DNA of 64,000 nt, taken from positions 7,786,964 through 7,850,963 of the forward strand of contig OX442428.1 in the NCBI GenBank assembly GCA_949361645.1, in the 5' to 3' direction. A program made the position numbers and the translations under genes. Source of the DNA: Spongilla lacustris (taxonomy: Eukaryota; Porifera; Demospongiae; Spongillida; Spongillidae). Positions 60,201 through 64,000 of the stretch are shown here, one piece after another (position 1 is the first letter of the stretch; every line of letters starts with the position of its first letter). The notes under the pieces were generated by a model. That model was not told where the DNA came from. It made no database searches and saw only the letters and a program-made list of their open reading frames with translations.

Positions 60201-61771
60201 CCACTGTCACTCCTGATGGGGCTGGGTACTTTGATATCTCATCACTTCCTGTTGACCCAAAGGTAGGAGGGGCAATGTGCACACACACATGTGTGCATTA
60301 CTCGCTTCCACCCTTCCAGCGCAAGTATCATGTTGCCTTGGAGACAGTGTTGTCGTCCCACTTCTATAAGTTCAGCACTTCTGAGATCACAGTGGTGCCT
60401 GACCATGACAAACATATAAGCCTCCAGTTCCATGCAGAGGTGAGGGGAGGAGGGAGATGGTGAGGGAAAGAGGAGGGAGATGGTGAGGGGAGGAGGGAGA
60501 TGGTGAGAGAGGAGGAGGGAGATGGTGAGGGAGGAGGGAGATAGCGAGGGGAGGAGGGAGATGGGGGTATAATGTCTGATACTCATAGATCTGGTTATTC
60601 AATAAGCTTCGTGATCACTGACTTACTTATGCTATAACTTTCAATAACTGGTTTTGACCTGCACTTGAATCACGCCATACCATGCCTGAATCATCAATGT
60701 ACACCTCCCCTTCCTTCCTTGACTGCACCTCTTTAAGCGAACATGTGTAAACTTTATCCATGGTTACAGCGATAAACACAAACCTTAGATGAGGGGGGAG
60801 GGACCTTACGTTGTACTGTGGTCCGCTTAGAAGCCACTTTGGTACCACTTAGCCATTTGTAAGTAGGTGAACCAACTGTCATGGGACTATAAGGATGTTT
60901 ACTAATTGGAAACGGGACAAGCGGTATGTATTATACTGCTATTCATTTTAAATTTACAAATTATAATGTACTGCCACATTGTGTACAGGGTGTTGTTCTC
61001 TTTGCTACATTGTGTACAGGGTGTTGTTCTCTTTGCTACATTGTGTACAGGGTGTTGTTCTCTTTGCTACATTGTGTACAGGTGGTGTTTTCTTTCTAAA
61101 ATTGTTGGCTCTGTAGTCAAGGTGTATGCTGTTGTAAATACAATGTAAAAGGCAATGAATACGGTAATGAATTCTGGATGAAAGCATCAGCCCTGCTTAG
61201 CTGGGTATCAGTAATGTGAAACATGGCCACCTGCGGGTTGTGCCCCACCCTCCAATGGTTATGTGTACCACAAAACCACATATGACTTCAGTAATTTTTA
61301 TATGGGAGAATACCAAAATTATAGTGTACGCAAAACCATAGTCTGTTGGCAGTGAATGTAATATGTGCATGGGCAACTGAGGAATGGATATACATGTAGC
61401 TGCCTTATGCAGTTATTTGGGTGACCTATGATACTTACATGTAGGTTATGGGGTTCAAATGTTGGGATTTTTGGCATGCACACACCAGCATCTCATCACC
61501 CTTCCCCTTGCGCCTATGTCTGTGTGATTCATTATCTTAAGGTCAGTTTTTAGGCCATAGGTTGAGTTGTGATGTCATTATCAGGGGGGAAATCCCTTCA
61601 TTACAGGAGCGTACGGTGGAGAAGGATAGCACACAGGGCAGCTTGTTAGGCCTCCTCGGAGCTGTGGCCTTTGTCTTCATCCTCGCCAACTTTGCCAAGG
61701 TCCTTGGCTATGTGCAGGGATTGGTGGCCCCCAAAGGGAGCAGCAGTCCCTCCATGGGACGAAGAAGATAG
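28236..61771 (+). CDS. NOMO: NOMO (nodal modulator), ER membrane protein, 34 exons
   Basis: Exons: 28236-28364, 28422-28511, 28560-28605, 28672-28772, 28828-28928, 29072-29144, 29293-29373, 30115-30186, 30614-30730, 30793-30882, 31487-31543, 36957-37070, 37404-37489, 38153-38207, 38648-38767, 39803-40030, 40160-40223, 45548-45684, 45851-45929, 46126-46189, 47682-47903, 48126-48208, 48367-48560, 48930-49019, 49433-49546, 51056-51118, 51175-51239, 51340-51397, 57386-57475, 57851-57934, 58674-58787, 60161-60262, 60320-60439, 61607-61771. All are bounded by AG/GT and join in one frame of 1155 residues; human NOMO1 has about 1220. A signal peptide ([15 protein letters not shown]) precedes YGCGGFVRS. 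Repeated beta-sandwich modules show VxGxV and PGxY motifs ([39 protein letters not shown]). A C-terminal helix ([17 protein letters not shown]) anchors it, with a short basic tail. NOMO family members work in the ER with nicalin and TMEM147 at the Sec61 translocon. Introns hold arrays, a nested gene and a retrotransposon. Confidence 0.93.
29385..29640. repeat. Minisatellite GGAGATGGGAGGGTAGGGGA, NOMO intron 7
   Basis: About 13 copies of a unit near 20 bp, starting just after the exon 7 donor. Confidence 0.85.
29650..30030. repeat. Minisatellite CACCCTCCACCCCATCCCCT, NOMO intron 7
   Basis: About 13 copies of a 28-29 bp unit, alternating CACACCCTCCACC and CACAGCCTCCATC. The last copies form a higher-order dimer. 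It is C-rich on the plus strand, opposite to the preceding G-rich array. Confidence 0.85.
30945..31458. repeat. Minisatellite, 26 bp, NOMO intron 10
   Basis: About 20 nearly identical copies of CAGTTACTAAAGCTATGCCA followed by GGGCTG, with CCAGGG/CCGGGG variants. It ends 28 bp before the exon 11 acceptor. Confidence 0.9.
31566..31596. repeat. Poly-G tract, NOMO intron 11
   Basis: A run of about 31 G, starting 23 bp after the exon 11 donor. Confidence 0.8.
31640..33150. repeat. Large minisatellite, 29 bp, NOMO intron 11
   Basis: About 50 copies of GGAGGTCTGGATGTTGTCCT followed by ATGGGAGAG, with variants such as GTAGAG and GGCCTGG and shorter 16-bp units. The largest array in the window at about 1.5 kb. 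Its ORFs are repeat read-through. Confidence 0.9.
33470..33855 (+). mobile_element. Retroelement RT C-terminal remnant, NOMO intron 11
   Basis: Broken frames read [20 protein letters not shown], then [10 protein letters not shown] and [12 protein letters not shown]. After frame changes come [16 protein letters not shown] and [16 protein letters not shown]. The blocks match the C-terminal part of RT-like ORFs of a retroelement family widespread in basal animals (from memory). Together with the 11.4 kb fragment (LAVESYGAWG) they represent one family. No intact ORF, so it is a dead copy. Confidence 0.5.
33860..34330. repeat. Minisatellite CATCATCACTGCTCTGAC, NOMO intron 11
   Basis: Mixed 15-bp and 18-bp units (CATCACTGCTTTGAC and CATCATCACTGCTCTGAC), about 28 copies. 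All are multiples of three, so the long ORFs are a by-product. Confidence 0.9.
34787..35150. repeat. Minisatellite, 33 bp, NOMO intron 11
   Basis: Eleven virtually identical copies of CTGTCCCTGGTCATGGGTGG followed by GCTAGTGCGGTGG. The low divergence implies recent expansion or homogenisation. It ends about 340 bp before the nested bHLH-HMG gene. Confidence 0.9.
35433..35441 (+). promoter_or_regulatory. NRF-1-like half-palindrome upstream of the nested gene
   Basis: CGCATGCGC, 47 bp before the ATG of the bHLH-HMG gene, is the core of an NRF-1 site. A CAGCTG E-box follows at about 35451-35456. This suggests that the nested gene has its own promoter. Confidence 0.4.
35488..36198 (+). CDS. Intronless bHLH + HMG-box protein (MEIOSIN/BHMG1-like architecture), nested in NOMO intron 11
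   Basis: A 236-residue single-exon ORF. The start at 35488 has a good context (GTCATGG); an upstream GTG-initiated extension is unlikely. Residues 28-80 are acidic and serine-rich. Residues 86-137 form a bHLH: the basic region [15 protein letters not shown] has the E-box-contacting Glu (E90) and Arg (R91, R93), then helix 1 (AFVELQGLL), a short loop and helix 2 ([13 protein letters not shown]). A basic linker ([12 protein letters not shown]) resembles a nuclear localisation signal. Residues 160-214 resemble an HMG box: [35 protein letters not shown]. The bHLH-HMG pairing is the hallmark of vertebrate MEIOSIN (BHMG1), which with STRA8 switches on meiosis. Orthology is inference from architecture. 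It shares the NOMO strand but lies wholly in an intron; lack of introns suggests a retrogene origin or loss. Confidence 0.8.
   Translation: MDLVDNDCPEAPFCYATSLLASSEGFPEIEFSDTEIIKEEEVSDCFHEGGYNSDSSLDKEADGFPERDDSDNESSSEKEGCKKEAKNRKERERVEKMNSAFVELQGLLSLTAKTTKHDTLVAAVEEIQRLELNIIQLAGRCAVPKPLGRKRSRISGKKRPPNKFLQFSKAFRGNFLHLLQDYKKVDRVDNREVTKFLSVVWKHLDEDEKLKDWTTASLQERKRCTSLAMTMLSAIA
36263..36274. promoter_or_regulatory. NRF-1-type palindrome after the nested gene
   Basis: TGCGCATGCGCA is a perfect consensus palindrome 65 bp downstream of the bHLH-HMG stop codon. It might drive an antisense or downstream transcript; no gene is evident next to it. Confidence 0.35.
36645..36830. repeat. Minisatellite GGTAGTGGAGATGGGAGGGG, NOMO intron 11
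   Basis: About nine copies of a unit near 21 bp with internal variation. Confidence 0.8.
37107..37305. repeat. Minisatellite, 20 bp, NOMO intron 12
   Basis: Ten near-perfect copies of GGCCATGCTCTAGGTAACAG. Confidence 0.9.
37762..38006. mobile_element. Foldback (long-hairpin) element, NOMO intron 13
   Basis: Two arms of about 115 bp are near-perfect inverted copies, from AGATATAAAAACATTCTC at the left to GAGAATGTTTTTATATCT at the right, around a loop of about 15 bp. No coding capacity. Inverted-repeat MITE structure; a transcript would form a long dsRNA hairpin. Confidence 0.75.
38300..38605. repeat. CACACTACATCACAC-type array, NOMO intron 14
   Basis: Degenerate tandem repeats of CACACTACATCACACTCCA and CACTTCACACCA with a higher-order period, running nearly to the exon 15 acceptor. 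Confidence 0.8.
39105..39390. repeat. Minisatellite, 29 bp, NOMO intron 15
   Basis: About ten copies of ATTGACCAATCACAGGCCCA followed by TGTACATAC. Each unit contains a CCAAT box. Repeats of GGTTATACTAT follow at 39425-39495. Confidence 0.85.
40807..41164. repeat. Long GA/CT microsatellite, NOMO intron 17
   Basis: About 360 bp of (GA)n with occasional GGGG interruptions, a pure purine tract able to form H-DNA. Upstream (40240-40560) lie two diverged copies of an AAGCCTGGACCAGCGTCC segment. Confidence 0.9.
41170..42540. other. Intronic stretch without a recognised feature
   Basis: Mostly unique, moderately AT-rich intron sequence. Short ORFs (for example on the minus strand at 41343-41570) show no domain or good splice context. 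Confidence 0.5.
42545..42635. repeat. Short array of TGACTTAAGCCGGGGTCACA
   Basis: Four copies of a 20-bp unit. Confidence 0.8.
42727..43077. repeat. 11-bp array GGTGTGGTTTA, NOMO intron 17
   Basis: About 31 copies with GGCGTGGTTTA and GGTGTGGTTTG variants. The unit is telomere-like in its strand asymmetry, but it is not a known telomere repeat. Confidence 0.85.
43096..43131. repeat. Short perfect-stem hairpin
   Basis: GTCGCAGGAATAGAAA pairs with TTTCTATTCGTGCGAC around a very short loop, with one mismatch. It lies just after the 11-bp array. The same TGCGAC motif occurs before the array at about 42658, so this may be the end of a MITE containing the array. Confidence 0.45.
43183..43437. 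repeat. GAGGTGAGGACGT array, NOMO intron 17
   Basis: Units of about 13 bp (GAGGTGAGGATAT and GAGGTGAGGACGT). Each contains a GTGAGG donor-like hexamer. Confidence 0.85.
43440..44440. other. Intronic stretch without a recognised feature
   Basis: Unique-looking AT-rich sequence, apart from three copies of TTTGCAAGTAGCC (43530-43570) and paired TTGGTACCAA-type segments (43650 and 44098). No gene seen. Confidence 0.5.
44446..45375. repeat. Minisatellite, 33 bp, NOMO intron 17
   Basis: About 28 copies of GGCCTGCCACAGGTCTACAG followed by CATGGCTGTGTAA, with GTG/ATG variants and several shortened units. ACACTCACATGACCTCT repeats follow up to the exon 18 acceptor (45375-45545). Confidence 0.9.
46200..46700. 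repeat. Compound array with 13 copies of AGCTACAAGGTTACCTTGG, NOMO intron 20
   Basis: Each 38-46 bp unit joins a variable (TG)n..CACA run to a constant AGCTACAAGGTTACCTTGG. The constant part contains the near-palindrome CAAGGTTACCTTG. The copies vary mainly in (TG)n length. Confidence 0.9.
46825..47030. mobile_element. Third copy of the ATTATGAAGATAC repeat family, NOMO intron 20
   Basis: It shares the ordered blocks TCGTTAATGCAGCTG, ATCCTGTTGGAGT, GAAATGTTTAAACA and TATGAAGATAC with 20624-20868, and more weakly with 1035-1235. It ends in a poly-G tract (47009-47024). Its termini are eroded. Confidence 0.55.
47187..47558. mobile_element. Foldback element around GCCTAATTGGGGGCGTATTC, NOMO intron 20
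   Basis: The left arm (about 47187-47315) and right arm (about 47385-47558) are inverted copies sharing TAATTGTGATTGACC, TACCTAAGCCTAATTGGGG and ACTTAAAACATGCATTG. The right arm has a roughly 30-bp insertion. No coding capacity. Confidence 0.65.
47905..48058. repeat. GTGAGGGTGTGTGT array, NOMO intron 21
   Basis: The array begins at the exon 21 donor (gtgaggatgtgtgt) and repeats the GTGAGG motif about ten times. Confidence 0.8.
48690..48870. repeat. 13-bp array GGGTTATTGGCTA, NOMO intron 23
   Basis: About ten copies, with degenerate AAAGGTTATTAC units at its left end. Confidence 0.85.
49030..49395. repeat. CACACCACACAGGCA array, NOMO intron 24
   Basis: CA-rich compound repeats (CACATGCACATA then CACACCACACAGGCA). 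Confidence 0.85.
49570..49912. repeat. Minisatellite, 40-41 bp, NOMO intron 25
   Basis: About eight copies of GGGCATTCAGAATGGAATGG followed by TGTCCATGTATAAGAGCACAA. The right-hand copies are shorter variants. Confidence 0.9.
49913..50590. other. Intronic stretch without a recognised gene
   Basis: Contains one G-rich tract (50469-50515) and otherwise unremarkable intron 25 sequence. Short ORFs are unsupported. Confidence 0.5.
50594..50803. repeat. Minisatellite, 35 bp, NOMO intron 25
   Basis: Six essentially identical copies of ATGATGGGGGCTGCAGAACC followed by TCTCTATGCACATAC. Confidence 0.9.
51243..51300. repeat. GT microsatellite, NOMO intron 27
   Basis: A (GT)n run 3 bp after the exon 27 donor, in a 100-bp intron. 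Confidence 0.9.
51384..51540 (+). repeat. Array that re-copies the exon 28 donor
   Basis: The unit GTGTGACTGTGGAGGTGAGT starts inside the last 14 nt of exon 28 and includes its 5' splice site. About six further degenerate copies follow. At least three keep a GGAG/GTGAGT junction at 27-30 bp spacing. Use of the next donor would add an in-frame TGA. Confidence 0.7.
51559..51563. other. Target-site duplication, left
   Basis: AGTAC directly abuts the left LTR and is repeated at 56410-56414. A 5-bp duplication is normal for Ty3/gypsy integrases. Confidence 0.85.
51564..51818 (-). repeat. 3' LTR
   Basis: Starts TGTCGTGTTCCTCAACG and ends ATCATCATAACA. Relative to the other LTR it has extra AACACAAT-type and AAAG insertions. 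Its inner edge abuts a purine-rich stretch on the coding strand (GGCAGGGAGA), the likely polypurine tract. Confidence 0.92.
51861..53153 (-). pseudogene. Retrotransposon integrase region (degraded pol 3' part)
   Basis: One frame with two in-frame stops: a TAA just after the RNase H part (53154-53156) and a TGA at 52842-52844 next to the first catalytic Asp region. The segment has the HHCC zinc finger ([10 protein letters not shown] then CHKCTTC), and a catalytic core with the first Asp in VHIDHA, the second in VSDNASSF, and the Glu in the NGAAERLV motif after [10 protein letters not shown] proline/basic-rich tail follows, with no chromodomain recognised. The function would be cDNA insertion; the stops make it non-functional as read. 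Confidence 0.85.
53154..53785 (-). pseudogene. Retrotransposon RNase H region (degraded pol middle part)
   Basis: The frame runs through [17 protein letters not shown] (first RNase H Asp), [11 protein letters not shown] (catalytic Glu) and LVTDHKPLL (Asp), then DALSRLP, a typical boundary motif of gypsy RNase H. It is displaced by one base from the preceding RT frame near 53820-53830. Confidence 0.88.
53786..55333 (-). pseudogene. Retrotransposon nucleocapsid end, protease and reverse transcriptase
   Basis: This frame opens within the first CCHC knuckle (only [11 protein letters not shown] is in this frame) and contains a complete second knuckle ([14 protein letters not shown]). The aspartic protease motif is VDTGAGDNF, with the second conserved site LLGRDVIV. 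The RT blocks are [40 protein letters not shown] and [10 protein letters not shown], then EYLGHTLS. The frame ends where it shifts before the RNase H part. It would copy RNA into DNA; the frame changes at both ends suggest an inactive copy. Confidence 0.9.
55284..56117 (-). CDS. Retrotransposon Gag
   Basis: 277 residues. The N-terminus is a Gln/Glu-rich coiled-coil-like stretch (about 5-45). The capsid-like retrotransposon Gag core (about 60-235) includes [15 protein letters not shown] and [12 protein letters not shown]. The frame ends inside the first zinc knuckle at a run of six C (minus strand, about 55300), where the pol frame takes over after a one-base change. The start codon is 24 nt downstream of the primer-binding site. 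A coding pattern of capsid assembly and RNA binding is expected from the family. Confidence 0.88.
   Translation of the reverse strand: MSETAQLIVLLQQQLEAQKKQTEALAEAQRKKMEALIAVLTREADRPPRDLEFSAAAIPSFVPFDSTAELWTDYWARFLTFLGANSVPQEKRAQVFLTNQSRVTYKLLSNLASQQSPPASVNGLSLEQIEAFMKEQFDPTRYVVRERFKFWSEMRRKPGETIQELAARICQDAVTCDFPRIKDPLDEALRTRFMCSVGNKAILKALFRVNDGELTFAKAIAIAVETEEAAKVAKETVYGSKPSPSPVNQIRPPGRQNRGRKGGPDFTYGTCPPLWEE
56141..56158 (-). promoter_or_regulatory. Primer-binding site for tRNA-Ser
   Basis: The plus strand shows ATCCTGCCGACTACGCCA, equal to the 3' end of an animal tRNA-Ser (AGA type) including CCA. The element's strand is thus complementary over 18 nt. It lies 8 nt inside the 5' LTR, with the expected position and polarity. 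Confidence 0.8.
56167..56409 (-). repeat. 5' LTR
   Basis: Starts TGTCGTGTTCCTCAATG and ends ATCATCATAACA. It is 12 bp shorter than the 3' LTR because of small indels. Confidence 0.92.
56410..56414. other. Target-site duplication, right
   Basis: AGTAC, the partner of 51559-51563. Confidence 0.85.
56818..56932. repeat. Minisatellite TGGCTGGTGCCAATGGTCCA, NOMO intron 28
   Basis: Five copies of a 24-bp unit. A related single unit lies at 56620-56650. GT-rich repeats follow at 57125-57340. Confidence 0.85.
57470..57832 (+). repeat. Array of about 11 units starting at the exon 29 donor
   Basis: Units near 30 bp: GGTATGGGGCAGGACATGGG followed by CACACACTGG. The first unit begins at the exon 29 splice junction (TTGTG/gtatgtggcag), and two later units restore GTGGTATGTGGCAGG. 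Confidence 0.8.
57945..58080. repeat. GGAGGGGAGGTATGGAGT array, NOMO intron 30
   Basis: About five copies, 26-27 bp, starting a few bases after the exon 30 donor. Confidence 0.8.
58395..58562. repeat. Minisatellite TTAGTGGGTGTGGTCTTGTG, NOMO intron 30
   Basis: Five copies of a 34-42 bp unit that also contains GACACGATGCACC. Confidence 0.85.
58848..59612. repeat. Minisatellite GGGGCAGTGGATTGGTGTGG, NOMO intron 31
   Basis: About 29 copies of a 22-30 bp unit that varies by G-run length. Three copies of a CCCGCCCAGCTAGGGGGTGT unit follow at 59655-59750. Confidence 0.9.
59870..60135. repeat. 21-bp array GGTGTGGGTAGTGAGAGGGA, NOMO intron 31
   Basis: About 12 copies, ending shortly before the exon 32 acceptor. 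Confidence 0.9.
60440..60562 (+). repeat. GGTGAGGGGAGGAGGGAGAT array starting at the exon 33 donor
   Basis: Five or so copies. Each re-creates GGTGAGGG, the exon 33 5' splice-site sequence. Confidence 0.8.
60975..61560. other. Intron 33: short 31-bp array, then no recognised feature
   Basis: Four copies of a TTGCTACATTGTGTACAGGG unit occur at about 60975-61090. The rest shows no gene or structured repeat. Confidence 0.55.
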
Positions 61772-61982
61772 CCTGTGGTCCCCCCACATTGACAGTACTA
61801 TTCTCTGTTGAGGTACTTTACAGTGTGTTCTGTTATATATTAGAATTTACAACTCGGTAAACCTATCAAAATCCACACACACACACACACACCATAGTAA
61901 CCTTTCCTTCACATGGACAACATTGAGAGCATTTAACCCTTTACCCAATTCCCGTGTAAAAAAGACGTCCATTCCATCTATA

Positions 61983-61988
61983 AATAAA
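61983..61988 (+). terminator. Candidate NOMO polyadenylation signal
   Basis: AATAAA, 212 bp after the stop codon. A second AATAAA lies at 62279-62284. Which one is used cannot be told from sequence. Confidence 0.4.
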
Positions 61989-62011
61989 ATTCAAGTCTGC
62001 ATTGATAGACA

Positions 62012-62053
62012 TTCAGCACTTCTGAGATGCTCTTATACCAGATCATGACAAGC
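62012..62053 (+). pseudogene. Fragment of NOMO exon 33, duplicated downstream
   Basis: TTCAGCACTTCTGAGAT and GATCATGACAA match the middle of exon 33 (60375-60415), with several changes between them. No flanking splice sites remain. Confidence 0.55.
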
Positions 62054-62632
62054 AAGGAGGGGTGGGGATGGGAGGAAAGGGAAGGGAGGGGAGGGGTCCT
62101 GACTAGGAGTAAAAGAAAAACAAGTGATTTATTGTGCTACACGGTCATTTGTTGTATTCCACATGTCACATGATGTCTTTAATTTTGGAGGCTTTTCGTT
62201 TACAACTTCCTAGAAACCAAAACTGAAACCATACGCCAGTGACAACACCACTGCCCTCTCTGGAATATTGTCATTCTAAATAAAAGCAGCAACAGCAACT
62301 ACATGTACTACTTTATAGTGACCCCTTCGATCCTATATGGCGGGGAGTGGCCCCCTCATATGTAGACTACAGTGGCCCCCACATGTAGCCCTCTTATGCA
62401 GACTTCTGTAGATATCCACATTTCAGGGATCATACAGTGTGTACTTTTAGAATTGATATGTGCATCACACTGCCATTCAAACACTACCCAACAGTGCACT
62501 GAGAATGGGAATATTCATGTTCAATCAGCCTCTATTACCAAAGTTGGGTTCCATTTGCATGAGCTAGCCAGGTGTGTGTGTGTGTGTGTGTGTGATGGCT
62601 AACAATAGTGCACATGTAGCTCCTTGTACATT

Positions 62633-62741
62633 GAGCAGTGGCCTTTGTGTTCTTGCTCGCCAACTTTGCCAAGGTCCTTGGCTATGTGCAGGGATTGGTG
62701 GCCCCCAAAGGGAGCAGCAGTCCCTCCATGGGACGAAGAAG
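62633..62741 (+). pseudogene. Truncated second copy of the last NOMO exon
   Basis: About 109 bp nearly identical to the 3' part of exon 34, starting in the membrane-helix codons (AVAFVF) and ending at GGACGAAGAAG. The stop codon is replaced and the 5' end of the exon is missing. Together with 62012-62053 in the same order, it suggests a tandem partial duplication of the NOMO 3' end. Confidence 0.75.
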
Positions 62742-62918
62742 TTGTATGTGCATCAAACTAGAACCCTTTGCCTCATAGTATTGTAGGGTGTAGATGCAAC
62801 TCCCCCCTCCCCTCCCCTCCCTCCTGATTGCAAAATTTCACGACATCAAGTTAGTTTAAACATACGCACATGCACACTACATCTAATAAGTGTACTATTG
62901 CACACTATAGTAATCTAT

Positions 62919-63888
62919 TCACATGTACAGCTTCACAATGACTGCAACTGCCAGAGCTCCAAGTAGGACAGGTCCATTTGCCACTGTAGAGCAGTATTAA
63001 GCAAGAATGATGTACATATTGGTGCGTACAATGTTGTGTTCACACAAACTTTTAGCTTATCTGTATCTATATATTTAACATGAAAATATACAGCACTCCT
63101 TAGGCTACAAGTATTGATCCACTTTAGTTCACTACTTAACACTTTTAGATTACTGATTAATAACATACCTGAAGATCCTGGAGTACCACCACCTGAAAGT
63201 GGAAGAAAAGAACCCTGTGTCAAATCAAATACCCAATCGTATGATACTGATTAGTTTTTGACAACAACATAACCCTCCACCAAACACTAGGGAGTCATGC
63301 AACAGTCCTCCCCCAAAGGCCCCCTGCTAGGGGGGGTCACTCATAACTGCCCTCCCCAGGGGATGCATCAGTATCAACTACTTCCAGTAGTTGGATTGAT
63401 TTGAATTGTAGGAGTGTTTAGCATCCAACACAACACTGTTCTACTCCATTCATGCCCTTTGGGTGGTACATTTTTAAATTAATATATATAAATATATAAA
63501 TTCTAAGGTCTTCTGTATACCAGGTAATATATTTAATTTCATCATTTTATTTATCATAATGGCTAAAATTGGTACAACAGGTCTACTTCAGTTTCCACAC
63601 ACAAACTCTTACATTTAGGGGGTACAACAGTTACAGTTGTAGTATTACTCCCTGCACAGTTTGTGGACGTCAGAGTGCCAGTGTACACAGCAGTGATCGG
63701 GAATGGAAGGTTGTACACGACGTTGGCTATTACTCCATCGCTTGGTGGTATAATAGTTTGTGTCCATGTACCGATGGTGACTGAGTAGCTGGTAGGGATA
63801 CCACCATTGGCAGAAGGGACCACGGTTACGTTTACTGTGTTATCCTTACATGACGGTGTGATGGATACAGCAGGAGGACCTGGGTAAG
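62919..63888 (-). CDS. 3' end of a Fn3-type single-pass membrane protein gene (partial)
   Basis: Three exons on the minus strand: 63613-63888, 63169-63192 (a 24-nt microexon, GTPGSS) and 62919-62983. All have GT/AG borders and the phases agree. Exon 63613-63888 encodes an Fn3-like domain: PGPPAVSITPSCKDNTVNVT, a TSYSVTIGTW strand and NCAGSNTTTVTVV at the end. The last exon gives ANGPVLLGALAVAVIVKLYM and a stop, a C-terminal hydrophobic segment with a single Lys. This suits a short tail-anchored or GPI-type C-terminus. Upstream exons lie beyond the window. It may be an adhesion or receptor protein; the module differs in sequence from the Fn3-like exon of receptors A-D. Confidence 0.7.
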
Positions 63889-64000
63889 CTGTGAGGACCA
63901 TACAATAATACACACTCCCATAATAAAGTCCCACACTCCCACAGCAATTAGAATCGTATTATTACAAAGTACATGTAGGACGTATGACTGCAAAGTTAAC

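Overview
The window reads as nuclear DNA of an early-branching animal, most likely a sponge. This is inferred from content: spliced genes with GT-AG introns, a complete animal-type NOMO gene, exon-modular Ig/Fn3 receptors, a bHLH-HMG protein and a Ty3/gypsy element. No species-diagnostic sequence was searched. There are no operons, CRISPR arrays or prokaryotic signals, and I recognised no tRNA or rRNA gene.

Left part (1-27.6 kb). Four paralogous cell-surface receptor genes lie head-to-tail on the minus strand. Here they are called D (edge-truncated and frameshifted), C, B and A. Intact copies have five exons: signal peptide plus Ig1, Ig2, Ig3, an Fn3-like module, then a transmembrane segment with a cytoplasmic tail. 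Every intron is phase 1. The tails carry YEEL, YVEI or YEEI tyrosine motifs, the type bound by Src-family SH2 domains. D/C and B/A form a duplicated pair of about 6 kb. Between the pairs sits an 8.6 kb giant inverted repeat (8462-17045), with unrecognised exon-like sequences on both flanks and dispersed repeats.

Middle and right (28.2-61.8 kb). One plus-strand gene of 34 exons encodes a 1155-residue NOMO (nodal modulator), a single-pass ER membrane protein of stacked beta-sandwich repeats. All 34 exons join in frame. Most of its longer introns contain G-rich or CA/GT-rich minisatellites. Intron 11 hosts an intronless plus-strand gene for a 236-residue bHLH plus HMG-box protein, the domain pairing of vertebrate MEIOSIN/BHMG1. 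Intron 28 hosts an antisense, degraded Ty3/gypsy element with LTRs, a 5-bp target duplication and a tRNA-Ser primer site.

Right end (61.8-64 kb). Broken copies of the last two NOMO exons follow the gene. Beyond them are the last three exons of a minus-strand Fn3-type membrane protein that continues past the window edge.

The most interesting items are the receptor cluster as a candidate self/non-self recognition locus, the nested bHLH-HMG gene, the giant inverted repeat, and NOMO introns whose arrays re-copy their own 5' splice sites.
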